Below, piece after piece: positions 53,118 to 62,039 of a stretch of DNA of 64,000 nucleotides (positions within the stretch are counted from its first letter, which is position 1; each line of letters starts with the position of its first letter). Source of the DNA: UBA7803 sp041395905 (GTDB lineage: Bacteria > Pseudomonadota > Gammaproteobacteria > Pseudomonadales > Azotimanducaceae). Position numbers and translations under genes: made by a program. The notes below the pieces were generated by a model that searched no databases, had not been told where the DNA came from, and saw only the letters and a list, made by a program, of their open reading frames with translations. The DNA lies in assembly GCA_041395905.1 (NCBI GenBank), contig JAWKZP010000014.1, positions 1 through 64,000 of the forward strand, read 5' to 3'.

Positions 53118-54574
53118 CGCGACACATCATCATCGTCGAACGGCCCGGCGACCGGGAATGGGCAGAGGCTGCTGGCCTTGCCGTCACCGCCCGCGAGTAC
53201 GTCACCCGCGCCGACCTCTACGGCAGCAACCGCGCCCGGGTGGTGAACCTGTCCGACGACTACGGCTATATGGACATGGGTTATTACTGCTCGCTCCTGG
53301 CAGAGGCACGCAAACAGAAGGTCGTGCCGACGGTCGAAACCATCCTCGACCTGTCGCGCAAGACGCTGTACAGCCTCGACCTGCCCGAGCTCAACGACAT
53401 CCTGCGCGCCGAGATCGACAAGCTGGCACAGCCGCCGCGGGCATCGTTCACCCTCACGGTGTGCTTCGGCCAGCCCACCGAGGCGCACTTCAAAACCATT
53501 GCCCGCCGGGTGTTCGAGCGATTCCGCTGCCCGCTGCTGAAGATCCAGGTGGAGCTGGACGAACGCTGGGAAATTCACGCACTGCAGCCCATCGCACCGT
53601 CGGATCTGTCGCCCGTGGAGTTCGAGTTCTTCCTCACCACGCTGGAACGCTACACGCGCAGCGACTGGCGGGCCCCGAAAGCGAAGACGCCGGCGAAATA
53701 TGCGCTCGCCGTTCTGCAGAACCCGCGCGAGCCGCTGCCGCCGTCCGACAAGGACGCGCTGCGCAAGCTCGTCACCGTGGGCGCGACCCTGGGCATCGAG
53801 GTGGAGCTGATAGAACGCAAGGACTATCAGCGTCTGGCGGAATACGACGCCCTGTTCATTCGCGAAACCACCAGCATCATGGACCACACCTTCCGCTTCG
53901 CGAAGAAGGCGGTGCGCGAGAACATGCCGGTGATCGACGACCCGGTTTCGATCCTGCGCTGCACCAACAAGGTGTATCTGGCCGAGCTGCTGCAGGCCAA
54001 CAAGCTGCCGGCGCCCAGGACACTGATCGTCGACCGGAACAACCTGCTCAGCGTCGAGGAGCAGCTCGGCTACCCGGTGGTGCTGAAGATCCCCGATGGC
54101 TCGTTCTCCCGGGGCGTCGAGAAGGCCGACGACAGGGCGCAGCTCAATGAGCATGCCCGCCGGCTGCTCAAGCGCTCCGAGGTGATCCTGGCTCAGGAGT
54201 TCATGTACACCACCTTCGACTGGCGCGTGGGCGTGCTCAACGGCCAGCCGCTGTTCGTCTCCAAATACGAGATGTCCCGCAAGCACTGGCAGATCGTGCG
54301 CCATACCGCCGACGGCAAGGCCGTGCAGGGCGGCTTCAGCACCCTGGCGGTCGAAGATGCGCCCAGGGAGGTGGTGGACACCGCGCTGCGCGCTGCGCGC
54401 CTGATCGGCGACGGTTTCTACGGGGTGGATCTCAAGCAGAACGACAAAGGGATCTTCATCATCGAGATCAACGACAACCCCAATATGGATCGTCACGTCG
54501 AGGACGTCGTGCTGAAAGACGAGCTGTATCGACGCATCCTGCAGGACTTCATCCGCCGCATCGAGGCGCGCTGA
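53114..54574 (+). CDS. RimK-like ATP-grasp ligase with N-terminal RLAN domain
   Basis: Protein of 486 residues. The N-terminal 160 residues fit the RimK-like-ATP-grasp N-terminal (RLAN) domain (RVVNLSDDYGYMDMGYYCSLLAEARKQKVVPTV, quoted up to its first part, Tyr-rich). Residues about 190-480 are the ATP-grasp ligase, with YPVVLKIPDGSFSRGVEK, ILAQEFMYTTFDWRVGVL, DGFYGVDLKQ and FIIEINDNPNMD (metal-binding Glu and Asn). Such enzymes join an amino group to a carboxylate with ATP. Genome surveys of amidoligases report RimK-like proteins with GNAT partners. The product is unknown. Confidence 0.87.
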   Translation: MTRHIIIVERPGDREWAEAAGLAVTAREYVTRADLYGSNRARVVNLSDDYGYMDMGYYCSLLAEARKQKVVPTVETILDLSRKTLYSLDLPELNDILRAEIDKLAQPPRASFTLTVCFGQPTEAHFKTIARRVFERFRCPLLKIQVELDERWEIHALQPIAPSDLSPVEFEFFLTTLERYTRSDWRAPKAKTPAKYALAVLQNPREPLPPSDKDALRKLVTVGATLGIEVELIERKDYQRLAEYDALFIRETTSIMDHTFRFAKKAVRENMPVIDDPVSILRCTNKVYLAELLQANKLPAPRTLIVDRNNLLSVEEQLGYPVVLKIPDGSFSRGVEKADDRAQLNEHARRLLKRSEVILAQEFMYTTFDWRVGVLNGQPLFVSKYEMSRKHWQIVRHTADGKAVQGGFSTLAVEDAPREVVDTALRAARLIGDGFYGVDLKQNDKGIFIIEINDNPNMDRHVEDVVLKDELYRRILQDFIRRIEAR

Positions 54575-54650
54575 CAGTCCGGCAGCAGCCCCGTTGCCTG
54601 GCCGCGGGCTCTCGTTCCAGCCGCGGGCGCTTGTCCCAGCCGCAGGCGCG

Positions 54651-56225
54651 TCAGTGGGGGCGAAGCACCTCGCCATGCAGGGTCTCATCGAGCCGCCCCG
54701 CCATCCGTGCCACCTGGCCGTTGACCAGCACGACGTCGAAGCCCTCGGCGAGCTGCAGCGGATCGACGTAGGTTGCACGCGCTCTGACCCGCTCCGGGTC
54801 GAACACCACCAGGTCCGCCGCCATGCCCGGAAGCAGTGCGCCGCGATCGTGCAGACCGATCTGCCGGGCCGGCAGCGACGTCATCTTGCGCACAGCCTCG
54901 GGCAGCGTCAGCACGCTTCGTCCCACCACGAAGTCCTCGATGATCCTGGCGAACGTGCCGTGACCCCTGGGGTGGAAACCGGTGGGGCTGCCGTCCGAGC
55001 AGACCGCGATCGTGGGGTCCGCCAGCAGCGCCGTTTGCAGCTCGTCATCCATCACGAAATACGCGGCGTAGCCGCCCTGGGGGCCGATCACGTCGATCAG
55101 CACTCGTTCGAACGGCAGCTCGTAGCGTTGTGCCAGGTCGGCCAGGGTCTCGCCCACGAACGGCTCGGTACCCAGCAGCGTCGCCGCCGGCCCGTTGCGG
55201 CTCATCACCCGCCGGTGCAGGTACTCGGCGAGCTCCTGATAGCGCGTCGCGCGGGCTTCGGCGAACTGCTCCGACGTCTTGGCCCACACGGGAAACAGCA
55301 GCGCGACGCCCGTGTAGCTGGCGGTGTACGGATAGGTGTCGGCGCTGATCCGCACACCGCGTGCCCGCGCATCCTGCAGTACCGACAGAATCTCGCGCGC
55401 ACGCGCAGCACCTTTGCCATAGACGGACTTCAGATGCGCAACGTGCACGCGCGCATGGGCGCCCTGGGCAATGAGCTCGGCCAGAGAGGCTTCCAGCTGA
55501 TCGTCGTCCTCGTTGCGTACGTGGCTCATGATGACCCGATCGCGCGCCCCGACGACCCGCGCCAGCGCCTCGAGCTCGGCGGCCCCCGCATTCAGGCCCG
55601 GGTTGTATTCGAGCCCGGTGCTCAATCCGAACGTCGAGTCCAGGGCAACGTCGAGCCGTCGCAGCACGTCGTCGAGCTGCGCGGGCGACGGCTCCGGCGC
55701 CAGGCCGATCCCGGCCTGCTCACGCAGCGTGCCGTGGCCCACGAACATTGCCAGGTTGGGCCCGATACCGCGGCGCTGCACCTCGTCGAGCCAGGCGCCC
55801 AGGTCGTCCGCATCGGGGCTGGAGCCGTCCTGGCCCAGACTGATGGTGGTGACCCCCATGGCCAGGAAGTTCTCGAATTCCGGTGTCGCCAGCGGATCAC
55901 CGTGGCTGTGCGGATCGATGAAACCGGGCGCCACCACGCGGCCGGCGGCGTCGATTTCACGACCGGCACGTACCTGCCCCGCGCCGCCGTCGACGATGGC
56001 GAAGATGCGGCCATCGCTGACGAGCACGTCGGCACGGCGCTCCGGGTTGCCCAGCCCATCCAGCACGCGGCCGTTGCGGATGATCAGGTCCACACCTGCG
56101 GGCTCGACAACGCCCGCGGACGTGCTCAGCGCATCGCCGTCCGGCCCCGGGGAGCAGGCAGCGAGCGCCAGCATCGCGAGCGTTCGCGCCAGCGCCGCAA
56201 GCCCCCGCCGCGTCATCTGGCGCAT
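54651..56225 (-). CDS. Lipoprotein N-acyl-D-amino-acid deacylase-like amidohydrolase
   Basis: Amidohydrolase of 524 residues. The lipobox is in LAMLALAACSPG. Landmarks of D-aminoacylases are LIIRNGRVLDGLGNP, VVAPGFIDPHSHGDPL, LGQDGSSPD, STGLEYNPGLNA, VIMSHVRNED, HVAHLKSVYGKG, SDGSPTGFHPRGHGTF and LHDRGALLPGMAADLVVFDP. It should remove acyl groups from D-amino acids or act on related amides in the periplasm. ATG 56225 overlaps the upstream stop (TGATG); ATG 56216 is an alternative. Confidence 0.87.
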   Translation of the reverse strand: MRQMTRRGLAALARTLAMLALAACSPGPDGDALSTSAGVVEPAGVDLIIRNGRVLDGLGNPERRADVLVSDGRIFAIVDGGAGQVRAGREIDAAGRVVAPGFIDPHSHGDPLATPEFENFLAMGVTTISLGQDGSSPDADDLGAWLDEVQRRGIGPNLAMFVGHGTLREQAGIGLAPEPSPAQLDDVLRRLDVALDSTFGLSTGLEYNPGLNAGAAELEALARVVGARDRVIMSHVRNEDDDQLEASLAELIAQGAHARVHVAHLKSVYGKGAARAREILSVLQDARARGVRISADTYPYTASYTGVALLFPVWAKTSEQFAEARATRYQELAEYLHRRVMSRNGPAATLLGTEPFVGETLADLAQRYELPFERVLIDVIGPQGGYAAYFVMDDELQTALLADPTIAVCSDGSPTGFHPRGHGTFARIIEDFVVGRSVLTLPEAVRKMTSLPARQIGLHDRGALLPGMAADLVVFDPERVRARATYVDPLQLAEGFDVVLVNGQVARMAGRLDETLHGEVLRPH

Positions 56226-56812
56226 CAGGCCGGGCCCGCCGGTACGCGGCGCAGCGTGTTGGCATCGCGGTGGTGGAACAGGTCTTCGCGATCTCGCAAC
56301 AGCAGCTGGGTGTCCTCCTCGTAGCTGAAGGTGTCCGCGTCGTGCACGGTGATTCTCAGCTCGTAGCGGACGGTCTTGAACTCCCGGTCGAGAAACCGGT
56401 TGGAACAGATGCCGTAGGTTTCCGAGCCCAGATTGGCCTCCAGCTCGAAGTCGGTCGCGTCTTGCGCAGCCGTGCCGCCGGCAATCACCGTGATGCCGCG
56501 GGGCACGACGAAGCAGCGCAGAACCTGCAGATCGTGCGGATCCCACAACCAGTACCCCAGCTCCTCGTGGAACGCACTGGTCTCGCCGTGGCGCCAGGCG
56601 GTCGTGGCATAACGCAGACCATGCAGCCGCTGCTCGTGATTGGCGACCTCGCCGATGGGCACGAAGCTCATTCGCTCCCGGTACGCATTACGCTCCACGC
56701 CGCGATCGTCGGCGGGCGCCACGTCACTGCCCTTGTCTCCCTCCCAGTCGCCCACCAGGTGCTTGAGCGGGCCGAGCCGCGCCAGCTCGACCTCGTCCAC
56801 CACAGACCCCAT
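56225..56812 (-). CDS. Nitrobindin-like (FABP-like) beta-barrel protein
   Basis: Protein of 195 residues of the nitrobindin/THAP4-like haem-binding barrel family. The entry motif is LVGDWEGDKGSD, and the C-terminal FHHRDANTLRRV supplies the proximal His typical of haem-binding members. Between them are YWLWDPHDLQVLRCFVVPRG strands (quoted in part). Haem or lipid binding is inferred. The stop overlaps the start of the lipoprotein amidohydrolase (TGATG), so they are co-translated. Confidence 0.78.
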   Translation of the reverse strand: MGSVVDEVELARLGPLKHLVGDWEGDKGSDVAPADDRGVERNAYRERMSFVPIGEVANHEQRLHGLRYATTAWRHGETSAFHEELGYWLWDPHDLQVLRCFVVPRGITVIAGGTAAQDATDFELEANLGSETYGICSNRFLDREFKTVRYELRITVHDADTFSYEEDTQLLLRDREDLFHHRDANTLRRVPAGPA

Positions 56813-56883
56813 CGCGCGTTCTCCCGATTCGAACGCGCCTAGTGTAGTGCGTCACGGCAGCGCAAACACAATGCCCCAGGGCG

Positions 56884-59799
56884 CTAGCGCGCCGGGGGCC
56901 TGCCCGGACCCGCCCGAGAGGCAACCGGCACGATCGCCCGCGGTGCCTTCCACGCTGCGAGAAACTCGCTGGCTTCGGCCACCGGCAGCGGCCGCGAATA
57001 CAGATAGCCCTGGACCAGGTCGCAGCCGCGCTCGGCGAGAAAGGCTTCCTGGGCCGTGGTCTCGACTCCCTCGGCGACCACCTGCAGCTGCAGCGTCGCC
57101 GCGAGTGACATGATGGCGCTGACGATGGCGGCATCTTCCGGATTGTCGACCACGTCGCGCACGAAGCCGCGATCGATCTTCAGCGAATGAATCGGGAAGC
57201 GCTTGAGGTAGCTGAGCGAGGAGTAACCGACGCCGAAGTCGTCGATGGACAGCTTGACGCCGAGATCGCGCAGCCGCCGCATGATGGCCAGCGCCCGGGC
57301 GGCATCGACCATGAGCAGGCTCTCAGTGAGCTCGAGCTCCAGGGACCCGGCTTCGATATCGGTATCCCGCAGCACCGAGGTCACGTCGTCGACCAGCTGC
57401 TGATCCTGGAACTGGCGCGCCGAGAGATTGACCGCCATGTCCAGATCGACGTATCCGAGACGGTGCCAGTCCGCGAGCTGCGCCAGCGCCGCGCGCAGCA
57501 CCCAGCGGCTCATGGGCAGGATCAGACCGGTCTCCTCGGCAAGCGGGATGAAATCCCCCGGCGCGATCAGGCCGAAGTCGGGGTGCTGCCAGCGCAGCAG
57601 CGCCTCGAAGCCCACCACCGCACGGCGCGCGAGGTCGATCTTGGGCTGGTAGTGGAGCACGAACTCCTCATTGTCGACCGCCCGCCGCAGGCTCGCCTCC
57701 AGTGCCAGACGCCGTTCGTTCTGCGTGTTCATCTCCCGCTTGAAGAACCGGTACGTGCCGCGGCCCGCCTGCTTGGCCAGATACATGGCGGTATCCGCGT
57801 TCTTGGTCAGCGATGACACGCTGCGTCCGTCATCCGGATACACGGCGATGCCCACGCTTGCTCCGATGAACACCTCGCGGCCGTCGATCACGAACACCTT
57901 TTCGAGCGTTTCGATCATCTTGCTGGCCACATGCCCGACGTCCGTCATGTCGTGGGCATCGGCAACGACCAGCGTGAACTCGTCCCCGCCCAGGCGAGCC
58001 AGCGTGTCCGACTGGCGGACCACCTGCTTGATGCGCCAGGCCGCCTCGAGCAGCAGCTTGTCACCGGCTTCGTGGCCCAGGGTGTCGTTGACGAATTTGA
58101 AACGGTCGAGGTCGATGAACAGCAATGCCACACGGCCCTGCTTGCGCGTCGCAACATCCATCTCGTGCTGCAACCGGTCCTTGAACAGAGCACGATTCGG
58201 CAGACCCGTGAGGGGATCGAAGTAGGCCATGCGCTCCAGCTCCTCCTCAGCTGCCTTCTGGCTGGTGACGTCTTTGAAGATCCCTACATAGTTGCTGATC
58301 CGACCCTGATCGTCCTTGATGGCGCTGATGGTAAGAGACTGTGGAAACAGCTCGCCATTCTTGCGTCGGTCCCAGAGCTCACCGCTCCAGTAGCCGTCCC
58401 GGCGCACCGCCCGCCAGATGCTCCGGTAGAAGCTGCGGTCATGACGCCCCGAAGCCGATGCGCGCGGCTTGCTGCCGATCACCTCCGCGCGCGAGAAGCC
58501 GGTCATGTCGAGATAGGCGGGATTGACGTCGACGATGCGCAGGCGCGCATCTGTCACCAGAATCGCCTCGCCCGCGCTCTCGAACACGTTCTTCGCGAGC
58601 TTGAGGCGCTGCGCGACGTCCCGGTCCTGGCTCACGTCGCGGGCGACCGCCAGATAGCCCTCCACGGCACCGCTGGCATCCAGCAGCGCCGTCACCGACA
58701 GGCTGACCGGCAGCTTCGAGCCGTCCCTGCGCACGTAGGTCCATTCGTCCTCGTACGCACCCTGCTGCGACCGCTCCATGAGCTTGCGCAATCCGACACG
58801 GGGTCGCTGCGCAAGGCCGCCGCTTGCGGCATCGTCGCCCAGGCGGCGCTGGACGTCTTCCGGGTCGTGCAGAATCTCGCCGTTGGCGACGCCAACCAGC
58901 TCATCGGCGCGGTAGCCCAGCATGCGCTCGGCGCCGGCGCTGAAGAAGCGGATGGTGCCCTGAGCATCGGTGGAGATGATTGCCGAGTTGGCGCTGTCGA
59001 TCATGGCCTGCTTGAACTGCTCGCTGGCACGCAGCGCCACCTCGTCGTCAGAAAGCTCCTGCAGAATCTGGTCCACGCTGCGGCTGATGGTCGAGAGCTC
59101 GTCGTTGCCCGCCAGGCACACGCGGGCATCGCGCTCGCCGCGGCCGAAGCGGCCGAGGACGTCGACGATGTGGTTGACGCGGCGCGCCACGGCGCGGTGA
59201 AAGATCACCAGCAGCAGCAGAGAGCAACCACCGAAGCCGAGCACCGTGGTGGTGGCCTGCTGATAGAGAAATTCCACGGCATTGGCCTGGTGATAGCCCA
59301 GGTTGACCCGCTTGTAGAGAAACCCGCAGCGGGGTGCGCGCAGGCCGCCGTACATGTTCGGATCACAGACGCTCACGTAGCCGTGCAGCGCCGAGCGCCG
59401 CGGGCCGACGCTGACGTCCGTGGTGCGGGTGCGGGTCACCCGCTCGACGACGTTCGGATCCAGCTCGTAGGCGAGCTCCGAAAGCAGGTGTCCTTCATCA
59501 GCCACCTGGGTCGACGCAACCACCCGACCGGCGGCATCCACGAGCAGCGCGACATCCAGATCCAGATCCGAGCCCATGGCGGAAATCGACTCCCGCACCC
59601 CTTCGAGCCGTCCCAGCACGAAGAACTGCTGCAGCGTTCCCTGGGTCGCGTTGAGCCAGGTGCGCATGTCGTACACCTGCTGGTCGGTCACCTGCCGCAG
59701 CACGGCATTGCGGGTGCCCACGAACGAGCCGAACGACACCAGCAGAAAGATTGCCAGCGCGATCCCGGCAAGCTGAGCGAGCAATCCAAGTGGGCGCAT
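56884..59799 (-). CDS. Membrane PAS-PAS-GGDEF-EAL c-di-GMP enzyme
   Basis: Dual-domain cyclic-di-GMP protein of 971 residues. Span 1 is at about 6-25, a periplasmic domain at 26-185 with two Cys (145, 158), span 2 at 186-201, HAMP to about 255, PAS 1 at 260-390, PAS 2 at 400-515, GGDEF at 525-685 and EAL at 700-945. The GGDEF motif (604-608) and the RxxD inhibitory site (595-598) are intact. The EAL motif (732-734), NLSARQFQ, ELTES and DDFGVGYSSL with KIDRGF are also intact, so both activities are possible. It starts 4 bp after the substrate-binding protein gene. Confidence 0.93.
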   Translation of the reverse strand: MRPLGLLAQLAGIALAIFLLVSFGSFVGTRNAVLRQVTDQQVYDMRTWLNATQGTLQQFFVLGRLEGVRESISAMGSDLDLDVALLVDAAGRVVASTQVADEGHLLSELAYELDPNVVERVTRTRTTDVSVGPRRSALHGYVSVCDPNMYGGLRAPRCGFLYKRVNLGYHQANAVEFLYQQATTTVLGFGGCSLLLLVIFHRAVARRVNHIVDVLGRFGRGERDARVCLAGNDELSTISRSVDQILQELSDDEVALRASEQFKQAMIDSANSAIISTDAQGTIRFFSAGAERMLGYRADELVGVANGEILHDPEDVQRRLGDDAASGGLAQRPRVGLRKLMERSQQGAYEDEWTYVRRDGSKLPVSLSVTALLDASGAVEGYLAVARDVSQDRDVAQRLKLAKNVFESAGEAILVTDARLRIVDVNPAYLDMTGFSRAEVIGSKPRASASGRHDRSFYRSIWRAVRRDGYWSGELWDRRKNGELFPQSLTISAIKDDQGRISNYVGIFKDVTSQKAAEEELERMAYFDPLTGLPNRALFKDRLQHEMDVATRKQGRVALLFIDLDRFKFVNDTLGHEAGDKLLLEAAWRIKQVVRQSDTLARLGGDEFTLVVADAHDMTDVGHVASKMIETLEKVFVIDGREVFIGASVGIAVYPDDGRSVSSLTKNADTAMYLAKQAGRGTYRFFKREMNTQNERRLALEASLRRAVDNEEFVLHYQPKIDLARRAVVGFEALLRWQHPDFGLIAPGDFIPLAEETGLILPMSRWVLRAALAQLADWHRLGYVDLDMAVNLSARQFQDQQLVDDVTSVLRDTDIEAGSLELELTESLLMVDAARALAIMRRLRDLGVKLSIDDFGVGYSSLSYLKRFPIHSLKIDRGFVRDVVDNPEDAAIVSAIMSLAATLQLQVVAEGVETTAQEAFLAERGCDLVQGYLYSRPLPVAEASEFLAAWKAPRAIVPVASRAGPGRPPAR

Positions 59800-59803
59800 G
59801 CGA

Positions 59804-60739
59804 TCAGTCCGGCAGGTAAGCGGGTTGCAGCAGGGCGTCCAGAGGGACGCTCCGGCGCAGCAGCTTCTGCTGCACCAGCAGGTCGCGCAGGCGCCGCAGC
59901 GACGGGTCGAGACCTCCGCCGAGCATCTGCCGGTTCTTCGCGAGATCCGGCAGTGACAGACCCTGGTAGCTGGCCTGAACCTCCTCAGGCGAAATCCGCA
60001 GGCGGCGCGCCGTAAAGGCCGCCGCAGCCGCCGGCTCGGCCGACATGTACGCGAGCGTCGCAAACCAGTCCGCAACCAGCTTCGCGATCACCGCCCCGCG
60101 CTGCTGCAGCACGTCCTGATGTACCACCAGCACGTCGACTATCTCACCGGGAATTGCCGCGCTGCTGAACAGTTCCGTTGCGCCGGCGGCGAGCAGACGC
60201 GTGCGCACCGGCTCGAACGTGACGACCGCGTCGACGCGTCCGTCACGATAGGCACTTTCGTGCTGGCTGACGTCCATGTGCACGATCTCCAGATCTGCGA
60301 TGCCGAGATCGTTGAGCTCGAGCGCCCGGCTCAGCACATAGGCGCCGAGGGCGCCGCTTTCCACACCAATGCGCTGCCCGCGCAGATCCGCAAACCGCTG
60401 GAATCGGGGGTTCGCGAGAATCACGTCGCCCCCTTCGGAAATGTCGAGCACAGCCACCACCTGCACCGGCAGCTCAGCCTCGACCAGCGCCAGAACCTCG
60501 TCCAGCGTGAGCGCGGCCGCCTCCAGCGCGCGGTTTCGAAACGCCCGCAGCACCTCGGAGGCGGACCGATACTCCACCAGACGCACGCCCAGCTGCGTCC
60601 AGCGTTGACGCTGCGCGGCCAGGTAGAGCGGCTCGTAGCCGGGCCAGATGTTGGTGCCTACCCGCAGCGGCGTCGATCCGTGCACGTAAGCGCAGCCCAT
60701 GGCGGCACACAGGAAGACGAACAGCAATCTCGCCAGCAC
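59804..60739 (-). CDS. NMT1/SsuA-like periplasmic substrate-binding protein
   Basis: Protein of 311 residues with a signal peptide (ARLLFVFLCAAMGCAYVHG), either cleaved or a lipoprotein at the Cys. Mature sequence begins PLRVGTNIWPGYEPLYLA, and then SEVLRAFRNRALEAAALTLDEVL, ADLRGQRIGVESGALGAYVL and DAVVTFEPVRT, as in nitrate/sulphonate/thiamine-precursor binding proteins. No permease or ATPase gene is near. It is coupled to the c-di-GMP protein gene, so it may pass a ligand signal to that protein's periplasmic domain. Confidence 0.88.
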   Translation of the reverse strand: MLARLLFVFLCAAMGCAYVHGSTPLRVGTNIWPGYEPLYLAAQRQRWTQLGVRLVEYRSASEVLRAFRNRALEAAALTLDEVLALVEAELPVQVVAVLDISEGGDVILANPRFQRFADLRGQRIGVESGALGAYVLSRALELNDLGIADLEIVHMDVSQHESAYRDGRVDAVVTFEPVRTRLLAAGATELFSSAAIPGEIVDVLVVHQDVLQQRGAVIAKLVADWFATLAYMSAEPAAAAAFTARRLRISPEEVQASYQGLSLPDLAKNRQMLGGGLDPSLRRLRDLLVQQKLLRRSVPLDALLQPAYLPD

Positions 60740-60820
60740 AGGCGCTCCGCCCCGAAACCTTCGACAACCCTCAGCTTAGTTGCGGGTTCGAGCGGCCGCA
60801 GCGCGCCCGCGCCGGACTGC

Positions 60821-60843
60821 GGCCCGGTTCACAGAACCCGGGC
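60821..60843 (-). terminator. Possible hairpin after the LLM gene
   Basis: GGTTC-ACA-GAACC, extended by CCC/GGG with one bulge, lies 25 bp past the LLM gene's stop on the minus strand. There is no T-run. The rest of the 128-bp gap to the substrate-binding protein start is unmarked. Confidence 0.3.
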
Positions 60844-60867
60844 GCAGCGGCGCAGGTTTCCTGCCGC

Positions 60868-61947
60868 TCAACCCTGCGCGCGAGCGAGGCGATCGCGTTC
60901 GGCCACGCGCGCCCTGATCTCGGGAATCAGCTCACGGCCGAACGCCGCGGCGTCTTCGAGCGGGTCGAAGCCGCGCAACAGCACACCACGCACGCCGAGG
61001 TCGTAGTAGCGCGCCACCGCTTCCGCCACCTGCGCGGGCGTGCCCACCAGCGCCGTGGTGTTGCCGGACCCTCCCGCCGCGGCGGCGATGGGTACCCACA
61101 GGCGCTCGTCCTGCACCTCGCCCTGCTCGATGAGGCTCACGAGTCGGCGGGCGTTCTCGGCTTCGGGCTTGAAGCGACGACCGTTGCTGGCCTGTTCGAT
61201 GTCGGCGAGCAGTGCCCGCGCCCGATCCCAGGCCGCGCCTTCGGTGTCCGCGATGATGGGCCGGAACGAGACGTTGAATCGCGGCGCACGGCCGTACGCC
61301 GCCGCTGCGGCCGAGATGCGCGCCATCAGCGCCTCGATGGCCGCAAGCGGTTCGCCGAACAAGGCGTAGGTATCGCAGTGCCTGGCCCCCACGGCGATGG
61401 CAGGGTCGGAAAGACCGCCGAACCAGATCGGCACGTGCGGCTGCTGCAGGCAGCGCACGTCGGCAAACGCCCTGGCGACGCGGTAGAACCGCCCCTCGAA
61501 GTCGAACGGTTCGTCGGCGGTCCAGGTCCGGCGCATGACGTCGAGGTACTCGTCCGTGCGTGCGTAGCGCTCGTCGTGCTCGAGCCAGTCACCGTCACGG
61601 CGCTGGTCGGCATCGTGGCCACCGGTAATGATGTGCAGCCACAGGCGCCCGTCCAGCAGGGTATCGAAGGTGGCCACGGTACGTGCAGCCAGGGTCGGCG
61701 CGACGAAGCCTGGCCGATGCGCCACCAGAAACTGCAGCCGCTCGGTCTTATGTGCGCAGTAATGGGCGACCTGAAAGCCGTCCGCCGAACTCGCCGAGTA
61801 GCCTACCAGCACCGCGTCGAAACCGGCCGCTTCGTGGGCCCGGGCGAAGCGCACCAGGAACTCCCGGTCGATTCCGCCACCGACTATATGCACGGTGGAC
61901 GCGCCGGGCGGCGTCACGCCGATCATGCCGAGAATGTTGATGCCCAT
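60868..61947 (-). CDS. LLM class flavin-dependent monooxygenase (SsuD-like)
   Basis: Luciferase-like TIM-barrel enzyme of 359 residues. Segments are REFLVRFARAHEAAGFDAVLVGYSAS (quoted in part), LQFLVAHRPGFVAPTLAARTVATFD, WLHIITGGHDADQRRDGDW, RTDEYLDVMRRTWT and IWFGGLSDPAI, close to alkanesulphonate monooxygenase SsuD. It uses reduced FMN and oxygen, perhaps on a sulphonate. The nearby SsuA-like binding protein fits sulphonate use but is divided off by a hairpin. ATG 61947 has GGGAGGAGCAGGACC upstream. Confidence 0.89.
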   Translation of the reverse strand: MGINILGMIGVTPPGASTVHIVGGGIDREFLVRFARAHEAAGFDAVLVGYSASSADGFQVAHYCAHKTERLQFLVAHRPGFVAPTLAARTVATFDTLLDGRLWLHIITGGHDADQRRDGDWLEHDERYARTDEYLDVMRRTWTADEPFDFEGRFYRVARAFADVRCLQQPHVPIWFGGLSDPAIAVGARHCDTYALFGEPLAAIEALMARISAAAAAYGRAPRFNVSFRPIIADTEGAAWDRARALLADIEQASNGRRFKPEAENARRLVSLIEQGEVQDERLWVPIAAAAGGSGNTTALVGTPAQVAEAVARYYDLGVRGVLLRGFDPLEDAAAFGRELIPEIRARVAERDRLARAQG

Positions 61948-62039
61948 GGTCCTGCTCCTCCCGTGCCGGCACATCGCCGCTGGCCACTCATCCCGGAACC
62001 AGTACACTGTGCCGGACCATGGCTGTAAAGGGGCTGGCG

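Noticed and set aside
57931..60015. A 694-codon open frame on the plus strand
   Set aside because: It is antisense to the GGDEF-EAL and binding-protein genes, whose motifs are intact.
60739..60868. Sulphonate uptake operon joining the LLM monooxygenase and the SsuA-like protein
   Set aside because: No SsuB or SsuC gene is present. The genes are separated by 128 bp with a hairpin, and the binding protein is tied to the c-di-GMP gene instead.
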